A stretch of DNA of 64,000 bases from Thermatribacter sp964570785. Its GTDB lineage: Bacteria > Atribacterota > Atribacteria > Atribacterales > Thermatribacteraceae. The position numbers and the translations under genes were made by a program. Where the stretch lies: assembly GCA_964570785.1 (NCBI GenBank), contig CAZMZG010000002.1, positions 11,156 to 75,155 on the forward strand. The letters are read 5' to 3'. The notes under the pieces are model-generated. The model ran no database searches. It saw nothing but the letters and a program-made list of their open reading frames with translations, and was not told the origin of the DNA. Shown piece after piece: positions 53,302-62,022 of the stretch. Each line of letters starts with the position of its first letter. Position 1 is the first letter of the stretch.

Positions 53302-53622
53302 TCAAATAACGATTTCGGTAAAATCCTGAATGTAAACATCGATATTACCAATCCGCAAACCAGTCTTTTCTTCAAAAGCACTTTTTAAGAATTTCTGCAA
53401 ATGCCAGGCTATTTCCGGAACCCTACGTTCCAGTTTAAGAATTAAATAAAGCCTGATATTCACTAAACCCTTGCTTATTTCCAGTTTCACTCCCTCTTCA
53501 AACCCCCTGTCCAGAGCCTCAACCCCGGGAACCGTAAGCGCCAGAAAGGCCACAATACGCTGCAAAACCCCATAAGGATAGACGACTTTGCCTTCGGTAA
53601 GCTTTACCTCCGCAATGCGCAC
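53302..53622 (-). CDS. Asp23/Gls24 family protein
   Basis: A 106-residue soluble protein. The V-Y-P-Y-G-V-L-Q-R-I-V segment followed by P-G-V-E-A-L and the short beta-alpha ending match the Asp23 (alkaline shock / Gls24) family, common directly upstream of nusB. In Staphylococcus the family associates with the membrane and affects envelope stress, but most members are uncharacterised. Confidence 0.85.
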   Translation of the reverse strand: MRIAEVKLTEGKVVYPYGVLQRIVAFLALTVPGVEALDRGFEEGVKLEISKGLVNIRLYLILKLERRVPEIAWHLQKFLKSAFEEKTGLRIGNIDVYIQDFTEIVI

Positions 53623-53631
53623 AATGCTGCA

Positions 53632-54198
53632 CTACACCCTTTCCAGGTATTCTCGGGTTCGGGTGTCAACCCTGACTTTGTCGCCTTTGTTGACAAACAG
53701 GGGAACCTGGATGGTAAGACCTGTTTCCAGAACTGCTGGCTTGGAACCGCCGGAAGCTGTATCACCGCGTATACCAGGTGAAGTGTCAACTACTTCAAGC
53801 TCCACAAAAGAAGGAATATTAACACCAACCACTTTATCGCCATATTTGAGAAGTTCCACTTCCAGGCCATCGACCAGGAAATCCTTGGCCTCTCCTATCA
53901 GCTCCTCAGGCAATACAACCTCCTCATAGCTTTCAAGGTCCATGAAATGATAGCCCTGGCCGTCAGCATACATGAACTGGGCGTTTTTGCCTTCCAGAAT
54001 CGCCCGGATCACTTTTTCTCCGGCACGGAAGCTTTTCTCAATTATCAGACCAGTATTGACATCCCGAAGCTTGGTTTTGATAATCGCTCCCCACTTACCA
54101 ACTTTGGTGTGCTGAAAAGCAGCCACTAGGTAAAGATTGCCGTCAACTTCGATACAGTTTCCTACCCGCAAATCGTTGCTTGAAATGTAGTCAGGCAT
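53632..54198 (-). CDS. efp: translation elongation factor P
   Basis: EF-P relieves ribosome stalling at proline runs. The 188-residue product from ATG 54198 follows GGAGG by 11 nt; an upstream start at 54219 would overlap the peptidase gene and is less likely. Three beta-barrel domains are complete. The loop carrying the modifiable lysine reads K-V-G-K-W-G-A, with K35 in the expected place, but the usual P-G-K-G sequence is replaced by V-G-K-W. No EpmA- or YmfI-type modification gene is visible. Confidence 0.95.
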   Translation of the reverse strand: MPDYISSNDLRVGNCIEVDGNLYLVAAFQHTKVGKWGAIIKTKLRDVNTGLIIEKSFRAGEKVIRAILEGKNAQFMYADGQGYHFMDLESYEEVVLPEELIGEAKDFLVDGLEVELLKYGDKVVGVNIPSFVELEVVDTSPGIRGDTASGGSKPAVLETGLTIQVPLFVNKGDKVRVDTRTREYLERV

Positions 54199-54215
54199 GT
54201 AGAAACAAACCTCCT

Positions 54216-55268
54216 TCAAATCCTTTCAGGTAAGTTGTTTAGTTTACGCAAATTCCCTTTATCAAGGAAAAACAGGTTTTCAATCCTGATTCCACCTTTT
54301 CCAGGGAAGTACACTCCTGGCTCAACCGTCAACACCATACCGCTTTCAAGTGTTACTTTACTCTGCGGAGCCAGCCTTGGCTCCTCATGAACTTCCACAC
54401 CTACCCCATGCCCCAAACTATGCACGAAATAATCTCCCCAGCCCTTCTCCTTTAAAAAAGAACGGGCAGCTTCATCCACTTTTCCGGTTTCAATGCCTTC
54501 TGCAAGAAGAGCCTGGGCTCTTTTCTGGGCCTCGAAAACTGCCTCGAAAAGCTCTTCAAACTGAGCATCATAGGCATCGAAACACAGCGTTCGGGTCATA
54601 TCTGCACAATAACCTTCCACCCTTGCTCCCCAATCGATCAGCACCCAGTCTCCTTTCTTCAAGCCCCGCTCGCTCGGAGAAGCATGGGGAAGAGCTGAAT
54701 GCTCTCCAAAAGCAACGATGGTCGGAAAAGCCAGCCCATCGGCACCCATAAAGCGCATCCTGTAATCAAGCTCCAGAGCTATATCTTTTTCCCTAACACC
54801 AGCTTTAAGCAGGGGAAGGGTTTCTAAAAAGGCTTGCTCAGAGATCTTCACCGCCTTCAAGATTTTAGCAAGTTCTTCACCAGATTTTCGAGAGCGCAAA
54901 CCAGCAAGGAGTGGGGGGGCTACGTTCACGCTTAGACCCTGCTCCTCCAGTTTTTTGGCCATCCCGATTGATAGAGACTCTTCGACCAGGAGGATTTTAT
55001 GCCCTCGCTCTCTGAGCAGCTCTTTCAACAGCACAAAAGGTTTTTCCCGGTATTCCCTGACTGCAACTTCTCGGGGAACTTCCTCCCGGGCCTGAACACC
55101 ATAGCGACCATCGCATACAAAGACCGCTTCTTCCCCGGGAAAAACCAAAAGAAAACCCGCTGAACCTCGAAAGCCCAGGAGGTAAAAAAGATTGCTTCTT
55201 TCACAAACCAGCAGGGGAAACCCGGCTCCTGCAGCTAACTCCTTTTGAAGTTCATGTAATCTCGACAT
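54216..55268 (-). CDS. M24 family Xaa-Pro aminopeptidase
   Basis: A creatinase-like N-terminal domain (about residues 1-120) precedes the pita-bread peptidase domain. Dinuclear metal ligands lie in D-W-G-A-R-V, D-M-T-R-T, H-S-L-G-H-G-V-G and E-P-G-V-Y-F, with a final E in G-G-I-R-I-E-N. Length 350 matches the YqhT/PepQ-type enzymes commonly found just upstream of efp. It overlaps efp by its stop region and starts 3 bp after aroQ. Confidence 0.92.
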   Translation of the reverse strand: MSRLHELQKELAAGAGFPLLVCERSNLFYLLGFRGSAGFLLVFPGEEAVFVCDGRYGVQAREEVPREVAVREYREKPFVLLKELLRERGHKILLVEESLSIGMAKKLEEQGLSVNVAPPLLAGLRSRKSGEELAKILKAVKISEQAFLETLPLLKAGVREKDIALELDYRMRFMGADGLAFPTIVAFGEHSALPHASPSERGLKKGDWVLIDWGARVEGYCADMTRTLCFDAYDAQFEELFEAVFEAQKRAQALLAEGIETGKVDEAARSFLKEKGWGDYFVHSLGHGVGVEVHEEPRLAPQSKVTLESGMVLTVEPGVYFPGKGGIRIENLFFLDKGNLRKLNNLPERI

Positions 55269-55271
55269 AAC

Positions 55272-55706
55272 TCAGGCCTTTTCTCCTTTCCTCCAGAAAG
55301 CGTGCAAAGCAACAATATATCCTAAATGACCCAGTCCAGAAATCTGCCCCCAGCACACAGGAGCTATAACCGAATGCTTGCGAAATTCTTCCCTGGCATA
55401 AATATTGGATATGTGCACTTCAATGGTGGGAATTCCCACCGCAGCAATACAATCCCGGATAGCAATGCTGTAATGGGTAAATGCCCCTGGATTGATGATC
55501 AGGCCATCAAAGTAAGCGCTTTTTTGTATCTTATCAATAATTTCCCCCTCATGATTAGATTGGAAAATCTCGATCTCCATGCCCAGTTCTTCGGCTTCCC
55601 GTTCTATAAGATCCACCACTTCCGGAAAGGTCATAGTACCGTATATGTTCACTTCCCGCTTGCCCAAAAGGTTAAGGTTGGGACCCAGAATCACCAGAAT
55701 TTTCAT
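55272..55706 (-). CDS. aroQ: type II 3-dehydroquinate dehydratase
   Basis: Catalyses the third shikimate step with the dodecameric type II fold. G-P-N-L-N-L-L-G-K-R at the N-terminus, the I-Y-G-T active-site loop, N-P-G-A-F-T-H-Y-S and V-E-V-H-I-S-N motifs are present. Length 144 is standard. It overlaps aroB by 4 bp; in Firmicutes-like genomes aroQ also lies upstream of pepQ-efp. Confidence 0.95.
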   Translation of the reverse strand: MKILVILGPNLNLLGKREVNIYGTMTFPEVVDLIEREAEELGMEIEIFQSNHEGEIIDKIQKSAYFDGLIINPGAFTHYSIAIRDCIAAVGIPTIEVHISNIYAREEFRKHSVIAPVCWGQISGLGHLGYIVALHAFWRKGEKA

Positions 55707-56800
55707 CTAAGAACCGCTCCTCTCACAGAATCAAAAACCTTTTTAAAAACTTCTTCAGGAACACTCACCCCAAAAACAGGGTCGCCAAAGTCTCTGAGCA
55801 AGGAAAACTTAATATGTTGCGCTTCCCTCTTTTTGTCGTGTTTCAGGATTGCCCAGAAATCTTCAGAACTCAAGGGTACTTCAACACTCAACGGCAAACC
55901 TATTCCCTGAAGGATTTCTTTTTGAACTTCCATAACCCGGGGTTTGGTAATTCCCATCTCAAGACCTACCATAGCTTCCACCATCATACCTATGGCCACC
56001 GCCTCGCCGTGGCGCAGGACACCATAACCCAGAGCCTTCTCAAGACCATGAGCTACAGTGTGTCCATAGTTGAGAATGCTTCTCAAGCCCCTTTCTTTTT
56101 CATCCTGTTCCACGATTTCTTTCTTGAAAACCACTGCTTTCTCCACCACTTCCTCCAAAACGCCGTAGTCTCTCTCCAGAAGAGCTCCACCTCTCAAAGC
56201 AAGCAACTTCAGAAACCCTCCACCGGCCAGAAAAGCTGCCTTGGCTACTTCTGCAAGACCCTCCCGGTACTCTCGCTCAGGAAGAGTTTCCAGAAAAGAT
56301 AGTTCTATGATAACCCCATGGGGTTGATAAAAAGTGCCCACCAGGTTTTTCCCTTCTTCAAGATTAACACCAGTCTTTCCTCCTACAGAGCTGTCCACCT
56401 GAGCCAGAAGACTGGTAGGAACTTGGTAATAAGCGATACCCCTCATAAAAGTGGAAGCCACAAACCCTCCCAGGTCAGTGATCACGCCTCCTCCCAGTGT
56501 TACCAGAAAACTCTTGCGATCCAAGCCTTCCTGAAGTAAAAAGTGATAGGCTTTTTCCGCAGAAGCAAGAGTTTTAAATTCCTCTCCATCCGGAAGCTCT
56601 AAAGAAGCAAGCTCAAACCCCTGCTCCCGAAAAGCCTGGCAAACCTTTCCAGCATGTAGAGGACCAACCCTCTGGTTGGTTATTAACGCACCAGCGCTAA
56701 AGGATAAATCCAGACCACCAAGTATCCCTTCTTCAAAAAGGCCATAACCTATAAACACTGGATAAACGCGTTCTTTAGTTTCAACAATCAAATTGCGCAT
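55703..56800 (-). CDS. aroB: 3-dehydroquinate synthase
   Basis: NAD- and metal-dependent conversion of DAHP to dehydroquinate. The G-G-G-V-I-T-D-L-G-G-F NAD loop, the Q-V-D-S-S-V-G-G-K-T-G segment and the metal-binding H-G-E-A-V motif are conserved. I choose ATG 56800 (365 residues), overlapping aroK by 20 bp; a TTG at 56821 after GGAAGAG is possible. aroK-aroB-aroQ form a coherent shikimate block. Confidence 0.95.
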   Translation of the reverse strand: MRNLIVETKERVYPVFIGYGLFEEGILGGLDLSFSAGALITNQRVGPLHAGKVCQAFREQGFELASLELPDGEEFKTLASAEKAYHFLLQEGLDRKSFLVTLGGGVITDLGGFVASTFMRGIAYYQVPTSLLAQVDSSVGGKTGVNLEEGKNLVGTFYQPHGVIIELSFLETLPEREYREGLAEVAKAAFLAGGGFLKLLALRGGALLERDYGVLEEVVEKAVVFKKEIVEQDEKERGLRSILNYGHTVAHGLEKALGYGVLRHGEAVAIGMMVEAMVGLEMGITKPRVMEVQKEILQGIGLPLSVEVPLSSEDFWAILKHDKKREAQHIKFSLLRDFGDPVFGVSVPEEVFKKVFDSVRGAVLR

Positions 56801-57296
56801 GATCGATGATCGCCTCGGCAATCTCTTCCGGGGTTAATCTTCCAGCACTAATTATAACATCCGCCTGACGATAACGCGAAAGGCGTTTCAAGTATAACTC
56901 TTCCAGCAATTCTTTTCGAGGGTAGCGGTGAAGAAGAGGGCGCCCGGAGTCAGAAGCAATTCTCTTCCAGAGAATTTCAAAAGGAACTTCGATAAAGACC
57001 GTGAAAAACCTTTTTTTGAGAAGTTTCCAGTTTTCATCTTTCATAGGCAACCCCCCACCCGTGGAAAGCACCAGCCTTTCGCGGAAAGCCACCTCTTTCA
57101 GAACCTGATTCTCCAGATTTCTGAAATGCCCTTCCCCAAAAAGCTCAAAAATTTGCGGAATACTCAGGCCACTTTTTTCTTCGATCAGGGAGTCAGTGTC
57201 CAGAAACAGAAAGCCTATCTTCTTAGCAAGCAAACGTCCCACCGTGGTTTTTCCGCAACCCATAAAACCCAGAAGAGCCACATTTTTTACTGGCAT
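56781..57296 (-). CDS. aroK: shikimate kinase
   Basis: Phosphorylates shikimate. Walker A is at residues 10-17 (G-F-M-G-C-G-K-T), D-T-D-S-L-I-E-E binds shikimate and magnesium, and the S-T-G-G-G loop and the lid region with S-G-R-P-L-L are present. Length 171 is typical. It starts 8 bp after the secretin gene; pilQ-aroK-aroB adjacency is well known from proteobacteria. Confidence 0.95.
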   Translation of the reverse strand: MPVKNVALLGFMGCGKTTVGRLLAKKIGFLFLDTDSLIEEKSGLSIPQIFELFGEGHFRNLENQVLKEVAFRERLVLSTGGGLPMKDENWKLLKKRFFTVFIEVPFEILWKRIASDSGRPLLHRYPRKELLEELYLKRLSRYRQADVIISAGRLTPEEIAEAIIDHAQFDC

Positions 57297-57304
57297 TTCA
57301 ACCC

Positions 57305-59032
57305 TCAGTAATCAATGATATGAGGGGTAAGAAAAACCACCAGTTCAGTCTCTTTGTGAGTGGTATTGCGCAGGGTAAAAAATTCTCCCAGAAGAGGAAT
57401 ATCGCTCAAAAGGGGAATGCGGGTGACTTTCTCAACGTCTTCGCTGCGAATCAAACCACCAATTACCAAAGTTTCTCCAGGACGCAGCCGAGCAGTGGTT
57501 TCGGCGATCTTCTCCGAAGTTTGAGGAACCGTCCAACTCAATCCCTCTGCCTTTACTTCGGTAAGCTGTCCGGTGCTCACCTCAGGTTTGACATGCACCA
57601 ACACTTTGCCATCAGAAGTAAGAAGTGGAGTCACCGTTAACTTCACGCCCACCGTTTCCTTGACTACACTATAACTTTTGTTTCCCTCAGCATCTATGGA
57701 AGTCTCAAGGTAGGGAATGGTGTCAGTTACCTCTATGCGGGCCTCTTTGCCACTCAAAGTAAGAATGCGGGGGTTACCTACCAGGCGGGCCAGATTTCTG
57801 GTTTCCAGGGCTTCAATGGTAGCTTCCACCAGATCCTGGCGCTCTAAAGTTCCACCCAGGGCTATTTCGCCAAAAGTAATCTGACCCTCCTCCCCACCAA
57901 CCTTCCAGGAAATTCCCAGGTCCTTTATCTTATCCCGGTTGATCTCCACCAGCTTGGCATCGATCATGATTTGAGGACGTTTTCGGTCCAGGTTCTCAAG
58001 GAGCTCACCCACCGCCTTTAGCTCTTCCTCGGTTCCCTTCACAATGATGGACTTCTGAGCAAAGTCGTACTCTATGCGTTGCTCATCAGGAATAATGATA
58101 CTCAAGAGTGATTTAAACTTGCCAAATTCAGCCTCATCCCGGTAAAGATTGTTGCTCAGTCTGAAAACCTGGACTTCCAGGGGGCGGTCCATCTCCTCAA
58201 GAATCTCTTCGACTTCAGCAAATTCAACCGCTCTTCCCTTAACAAGTAAGCTCTTTGAAGCCAGATCCACCTGGATTCTCTCCGGATCCGGTATCACCAG
58301 AGAAAGGGCCTGCTTCACCTCTTCAGGGTTTGCAAAACGAAGACTATAGCGACGGACTTCAAGAAGCCCGAAGTTTTCTTCCAGAACCTCTCTACTCCCC
58401 ACAATTACGTTGTTTCCAAAACGAATCTGAGCCAGGCCTTTCATTCCCAGAATGTAGTTTAGAGCTTGATCGAAGGTCAGACCCTCGAAAGAAACACTGA
58501 TTTTACCCTCCACCGAGTCATCAACCAATATGTTCACACCCTCAGCCTTGGCAAGAGCCAGGAGAACATCCCGCAGATCAGCATCCCGGAAATCAAAAGA
58601 AAGCAGATTTTTCCTTTGAGAAACACCCTCAAAAGGACCTTTCAAAAGGATGCTCAAAAGCCTGCCTCCAGCTTCTTCGTAAACCTCATATTCCACCTTC
58701 CCAGTAAGCTCCAGCCAGATTTTGAGCCCCTCCTGGTAGGGCTTCAGGATTACCTTGCGCAGGGGGCCTACTCCCATGGTTCTTTCTGCATAGGAGAGCG
58801 CATTCACCGCCCCCTCAACATCCAGGACTATATGAAAGGGATCCGGAGAAACATCGCTCCAGCTCGCCTTTCCAGAAAACTTGAAGGTCAATTTGATCTC
58901 CTGCGAGTCAGCTCTCCAGAAGAAATGAGTAAGCTCCAGAGCGTAGGCGTAATTAACCAGAAACAGAACCGGAAATAAAATACTGCCCCAGAAAAGGAGA
59001 TAACCTCTAAAGGCTAATCGGTAAGGTTTAAT
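57305..59032 (-). CDS. pilQ: type IV pilus secretin PilQ, ATT start
   Basis: Outer-membrane channel for pilus extrusion. The first ATG/GTG/TTG in frame (TTG 58891) would remove the export signal. The frame is open upstream and, from ATT 59032, begins M-K-P-Y-R-L-A-F-R-G, has a hydrophobic core (residues 11-26) and an A-Y-A cleavage site at 29-31. GGAGG lies exactly 8 nt before this ATT. The mature protein has an AMIN-like domain (about 35-125), STN/N0 and N1-type domains (about 140-320) and the secretin domain (about 360-575), ending in V-F-L-T-P-H-I-I. At 575 residues it is complete. Follows pilP with a 19-bp overlap. Confidence 0.93.
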   Translation of the reverse strand: MKPYRLAFRGYLLFWGSILFPVLFLVNYAYALELTHFFWRADSQEIKLTFKFSGKASWSDVSPDPFHIVLDVEGAVNALSYAERTMGVGPLRKVILKPYQEGLKIWLELTGKVEYEVYEEAGGRLLSILLKGPFEGVSQRKNLLSFDFRDADLRDVLLALAKAEGVNILVDDSVEGKISVSFEGLTFDQALNYILGMKGLAQIRFGNNVIVGSREVLEENFGLLEVRRYSLRFANPEEVKQALSLVIPDPERIQVDLASKSLLVKGRAVEFAEVEEILEEMDRPLEVQVFRLSNNLYRDEAEFGKFKSLLSIIIPDEQRIEYDFAQKSIIVKGTEEELKAVGELLENLDRKRPQIMIDAKLVEINRDKIKDLGISWKVGGEEGQITFGEIALGGTLERQDLVEATIEALETRNLARLVGNPRILTLSGKEARIEVTDTIPYLETSIDAEGNKSYSVVKETVGVKLTVTPLLTSDGKVLVHVKPEVSTGQLTEVKAEGLSWTVPQTSEKIAETTARLRPGETLVIGGLIRSEDVEKVTRIPLLSDIPLLGEFFTLRNTTHKETELVVFLTPHIIDY

Positions 59033-59568
59033 GTCATTTCCCTCCCCCGATACTCGAGAACCACTTCTTTCTCCTTCACTTTAACCAATTTTATTCCCGA
59101 AGACAAGGGTTTTTCAGGAGTTAAAAACTCAATCTGACCATCAACTTCAAGCAATACCACCTGACCTTGGGGGGAAAGAACCACCCCTTTGAGGTCAATT
59201 TCGGGTTGTTTCTCCACCTCTTGGGGCTTTTCTTGAGAACCGGTTCCCACCCCCGGGGTAATTAGAGTAGAACCCTCCTGAGGATATTTCACCGTTTCTT
59301 GTGGTGTCGTAGCCACCAGCAACTGGGGAGGTACCTCAAAAATATCCCGGAAAGCCAGAAGCTCTTCATCAGGATAAGCAGCCGGGAAAAGCTTCCGCAG
59401 CTTTGCATTCTCCAGCAAGATGGGAGCCGTCTCCTGCAGCCTTTGTGGTAGCAGAGCGGAAACCTCTTGAGGACGCAGGGCCACATCTAAAATCCGTACG
59501 CCAGAGAAAGCTAAAAAAACAATTAAGGCTGCAAGAGCAATTTCCAGATAAAACTCCTGACCCCTCAC
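59014..59568 (-). CDS. PilP/GspC-like pilus periplasmic protein
   Basis: Position between pilO and pilQ and the architecture fit PilP/GspC. There is one N-terminal membrane segment (about residues 8-28), a proline-rich linker (about 90-125), and a C-terminal beta-sandwich homology region beginning I-D-L-K-G-V-V-L. It would link the inner-membrane PilNO complex to the secretin. The sequence is divergent and has no lipobox, unlike many PilP lipoproteins; the transmembrane anchor makes it more GspC-like. Confidence 0.8.
   Translation of the reverse strand: MRGQEFYLEIALAALIVFLAFSGVRILDVALRPQEVSALLPQRLQETAPILLENAKLRKLFPAAYPDEELLAFRDIFEVPPQLLVATTPQETVKYPQEGSTLITPGVGTGSQEKPQEVEKQPEIDLKGVVLSPQGQVVLLEVDGQIEFLTPEKPLSSGIKLVKVKEKEVVLEYRGREMTLNLTD
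59030..59045 (-). promoter_or_regulatory. pilQ ribosome-binding site and ATT start codon
   Basis: On the - strand GGAGG (59045-59041) is followed by an 8-nt spacer and ATT (59032-59030). The ATG inside the spacer is out of frame. This is the only start that yields the full signal peptide. Confidence 0.65.
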
Positions 59569-60104
59569 CTTTTACCTCCTGAAGCTCCAAGAATGTAGGT
59601 CTTTAAGGTGAGTTCAACGTCAAAGCCTCCTCTTGAAGCAGGAGTGAAATTGATCTCCTCAAGCTGGATGAGGCGCGGAATGCGGCGTAGAGCGTTCAAA
59701 AAAAGGAGCGTCCCCCGATAAGAAGAGTGCAACTTTATCTTCAGGGGAACTTCAGTATAATCTTTTTCATTTTTCAGAGCCTGGGGGGTCAGGGATTCCA
59801 CTTCCGAATCAGACAGGAAAGCAGCGTCTTCCACAGCGAGGAGTAACTGGGGCATTTCCTTTTCCTGAGGAAGGCGCTCCTCAATAGCCTCTACCGTGGA
59901 ACGCAACTCTTCAAGGCGCTTTTCTGTGGCCCGTAAACTGGCAACTCTCCGTTGCAACCTCATAACCTGCTGGGTAAGGTTCTCTCTCTCTTTACTGATA
60001 CGGTCAAGTTCAAAAAGCAAGGGATGCAAAAGAAAGTAAAGGAAAACCAGAAGCGCTCCACCCCAGATCAATAAAAGGAAAGGCCAGCTCTTCTCAAGAC
60101 GCAC
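59565..60104 (-). CDS. pilO: type IV pilus alignment protein PilO
   Basis: Inner-membrane platform protein that dimerises with PilN. One membrane segment (about residues 8-28), a coiled coil (about 30-85) and a ferredoxin-like C-terminal domain with the family L-H-S-S-Y-R-G-T-L-L-F-L pattern are visible. Length 179 fits. It overlaps pilN by 11 bp and pilP by 4 bp. Confidence 0.88.
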   Translation of the reverse strand: MRLEKSWPFLLLIWGGALLVFLYFLLHPLLFELDRISKERENLTQQVMRLQRRVASLRATEKRLEELRSTVEAIEERLPQEKEMPQLLLAVEDAAFLSDSEVESLTPQALKNEKDYTEVPLKIKLHSSYRGTLLFLNALRRIPRLIQLEEINFTPASRGGFDVELTLKTYILGASGGKR

Positions 60105-60654
60105 TTTTTTCCACCAACTCCACTTTTAAAGTAAATTCGTAAAGGCTTTCTTCAAGAGACAGAGATTCAAGGTCCACCTCTCGGAAAAGTCGATCGTAGG
60201 CGGAGAGGGAACTTATCAACTGAGCAATGCTGAAAATACTGAAAGCCTTCCCTTCCAAGCGCATTTCACCTCGGGAGGTCCTTAAACTCTCAAAATAAAC
60301 GTCTTGAGGGAGGCTGCTGCCTATGACCTCAAAAATCCGCAACCAATCGGGCTCTGCCCCAACCAGGCTTTGCAAAAGATCCAGCCTTTTCTCAAGAGCA
60401 GCAACTTTCCTTTCCACGTCTTTAAGTTTTTGTTCTTCCCGCCTCAAAATTTCCACCCGGGAGCGCAACTCTTCCACCTGAGTTCGGGAAAGAAAAACTT
60501 TATCAGAAAGCATTAAAAAGGAAAAGACATAAAGAACCGAGAGAGAAATCAAAAGCACCATAAAGAAAAGGCGCACCCAGTTAGGGGTTTTCTTAACCAC
60601 CAGCCGGGCTGGCAGAAGATTCACTTTCACCGGGTAAACATTTCTCAACTCCAA
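60094..60654 (-). CDS. pilN: type IV pilus assembly protein PilN
   Basis: Begins with the V-N-L-L-P motif (residues 11-15) that docks into cytoplasmic PilM. One membrane segment follows (about 29-50), then a coiled coil and a C-terminal ferredoxin-like domain. Length 186 is typical. It overlaps pilM by 10 bp. Confidence 0.9.
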   Translation of the reverse strand: MELRNVYPVKVNLLPARLVVKKTPNWVRLFFMVLLISLSVLYVFSFLMLSDKVFLSRTQVEELRSRVEILRREEQKLKDVERKVAALEKRLDLLQSLVGAEPDWLRIFEVIGSSLPQDVYFESLRTSRGEMRLEGKAFSIFSIAQLISSLSAYDRLFREVDLESLSLEESLYEFTLKVELVEKSAS

Positions 60655-61619
60655 AGGGATGCACCTACCGCGCCAAGGACAAGAGGCAGATTGGGTACAG
60701 GCTTTTCTTTCTCTGGAAGAGTAACATCCCGCAAGTTCAGGTTAAGTTCCGCCTCAATCCTGGCTCTGAAAAGGGGCATGCTGCTTCCTCCTCCACACAG
60801 AAAAAACTCTCCAAACGCATCAGGGCCATACTCAGTTTGCAAAAAAGTCAGCGACCTGCGCAACTCCAGCAAAAATTCCTGAACTTCGCTCTCCACAGCC
60901 TCATACACTTCCGGAGAGGCCTCCTCAACTGGTCTTCTCAGAAGGTCCAGAGCCTCCACGGGAAGCAGGTTAAACTTATCCCGCAAATACTGCCAGAGCC
61001 TGCGCAATCCCCAGTCAATGTAGCGTGAAAAAACGAAGCCGGCCTTGAAAAAGATGACCATGCCTTTGCTGAAACCAACATCCAGGAGAACGAAAGAACC
61101 TTTATCCAGATAATCCGGATAAATACCCAGAAACCCCCGCAAAAGGCTCAGTATTTGAGGCTCCACACCCTCCAGACGAATACCTGCCTTGCGGAAAATT
61201 TCAAGGTACACTTCCAGGACCGCAGAAGGCAAAGCAGCGTAAAGCACTTCCACCTTTTCAGCTTCCTCCCGGAGCACATGCCAGCCAATTTGCAGGTCTT
61301 CCTCACCGGGCACCAGGGAACGCACTTCCCAGTACAGAGCGTTGCGTAGTTCTTCCCCGCTCATTCGGGGCAAAGACACCCGCTGAATGACCATGCGAGG
61401 ATGATAGAGGGCAAGAACCGTTTCCCGGGGAAGATGCTGTCTGCGCCACAACTCGCGCAGCTCAGAAGCAAGAAAAGCGGTGTCTTTTATATCTCCCCCC
61501 GAAAAAACATCTTTTGAAAAAGCAAGAAACCCTGCTTTCCTGCACTCAAAACCTGCACCCTTTTTGTGCTCAGAAAGAGCGTATTTCAACGCATAAGAAC
61601 CCAGATCTACACCCAGCAT
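60645..61619 (-). CDS. pilM: type IV pilus assembly protein PilM
   Basis: Actin/FtsA-like cytoplasmic ATPase of the pilus platform. L-G-V-D-L-G-S-Y-A-L-K at the N-terminus and L-D-V-G-F-S-K-G are the phosphate-binding loops, and F-L-C-G-G-G-S is the adenosine motif near residue 275. Length 324 is slightly short but complete. It follows the small membrane protein by 4 bp. Confidence 0.92.
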   Translation of the reverse strand: MLGVDLGSYALKYALSEHKKGAGFECRKAGFLAFSKDVFSGGDIKDTAFLASELRELWRRQHLPRETVLALYHPRMVIQRVSLPRMSGEELRNALYWEVRSLVPGEEDLQIGWHVLREEAEKVEVLYAALPSAVLEVYLEIFRKAGIRLEGVEPQILSLLRGFLGIYPDYLDKGSFVLLDVGFSKGMVIFFKAGFVFSRYIDWGLRRLWQYLRDKFNLLPVEALDLLRRPVEEASPEVYEAVESEVQEFLLELRRSLTFLQTEYGPDAFGEFFLCGGGSSMPLFRARIEAELNLNLRDVTLPEKEKPVPNLPLVLGAVGASLWS

Positions 61620-61623
61620 ACTT

Positions 61624-62022
61624 TTACCTCACATAGGGAAGCGTGAAAGGAGTGACCAGGTTTTTCACTACCACACCCTCTCCTTGCTTTGTATAATCCA
61701 CCTCCCAGGAAATCCCCGACTGGTGTTTTAGGACTATTTTACCATTAGAAACTGTAAACCGGAAATCTGGCGCAAAGGAAGAAGCGCTATCCAGCACCTC
61801 TTCTCCCTCTTTGATCTTAACTACCGCTTCACAGAGCACACCCTCAAAGAAATAGTCTCGACGCACCTTTTCACAGTAAGCCTCCACCAGATCCCGGTGA
61901 GAAAGGACACTCCTCCAGAGCAAGCAAAACCCGGCAAGAAGCACCACACAAACCAGAATCAAAGCCACTTCTGCAAAACCACCCTCTTCAGCGATAAATT
62001 TTTTCACCAAGTACCTCCCCAC
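61624..62022 (-). CDS. PilX/GspK-like minor pilin candidate
   Basis: A 132-residue protein with a short basic N-terminus, G14-G15-F-A-E and a strongly hydrophobic helix (about 16-38), resembling type IV prepilins processed after G15. Position +5 is Ala, not Glu, as in GspK/PilX-type tip pseudopilins, although Glu occurs at +3. No name can be assigned beyond context: it lies between a PulJ-like minor pilin and pilM. At 132 residues it is far shorter than GspK. Confidence 0.6.
   Translation of the reverse strand: MGRYLVKKFIAEEGGFAEVALILVCVVLLAGFCLLWRSVLSHRDLVEAYCEKVRRDYFFEGVLCEAVVKIKEGEEVLDSASSFAPDFRFTVSNGKIVLKHQSGISWEVDYTKQGEGVVVKNLVTPFTLPYVR

Noticed and set aside
57305..58891. TTG 58891 as the secretin start
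   Set aside because: It removes a complete signal peptide that is in frame directly upstream; a secretin without an export signal is implausible.
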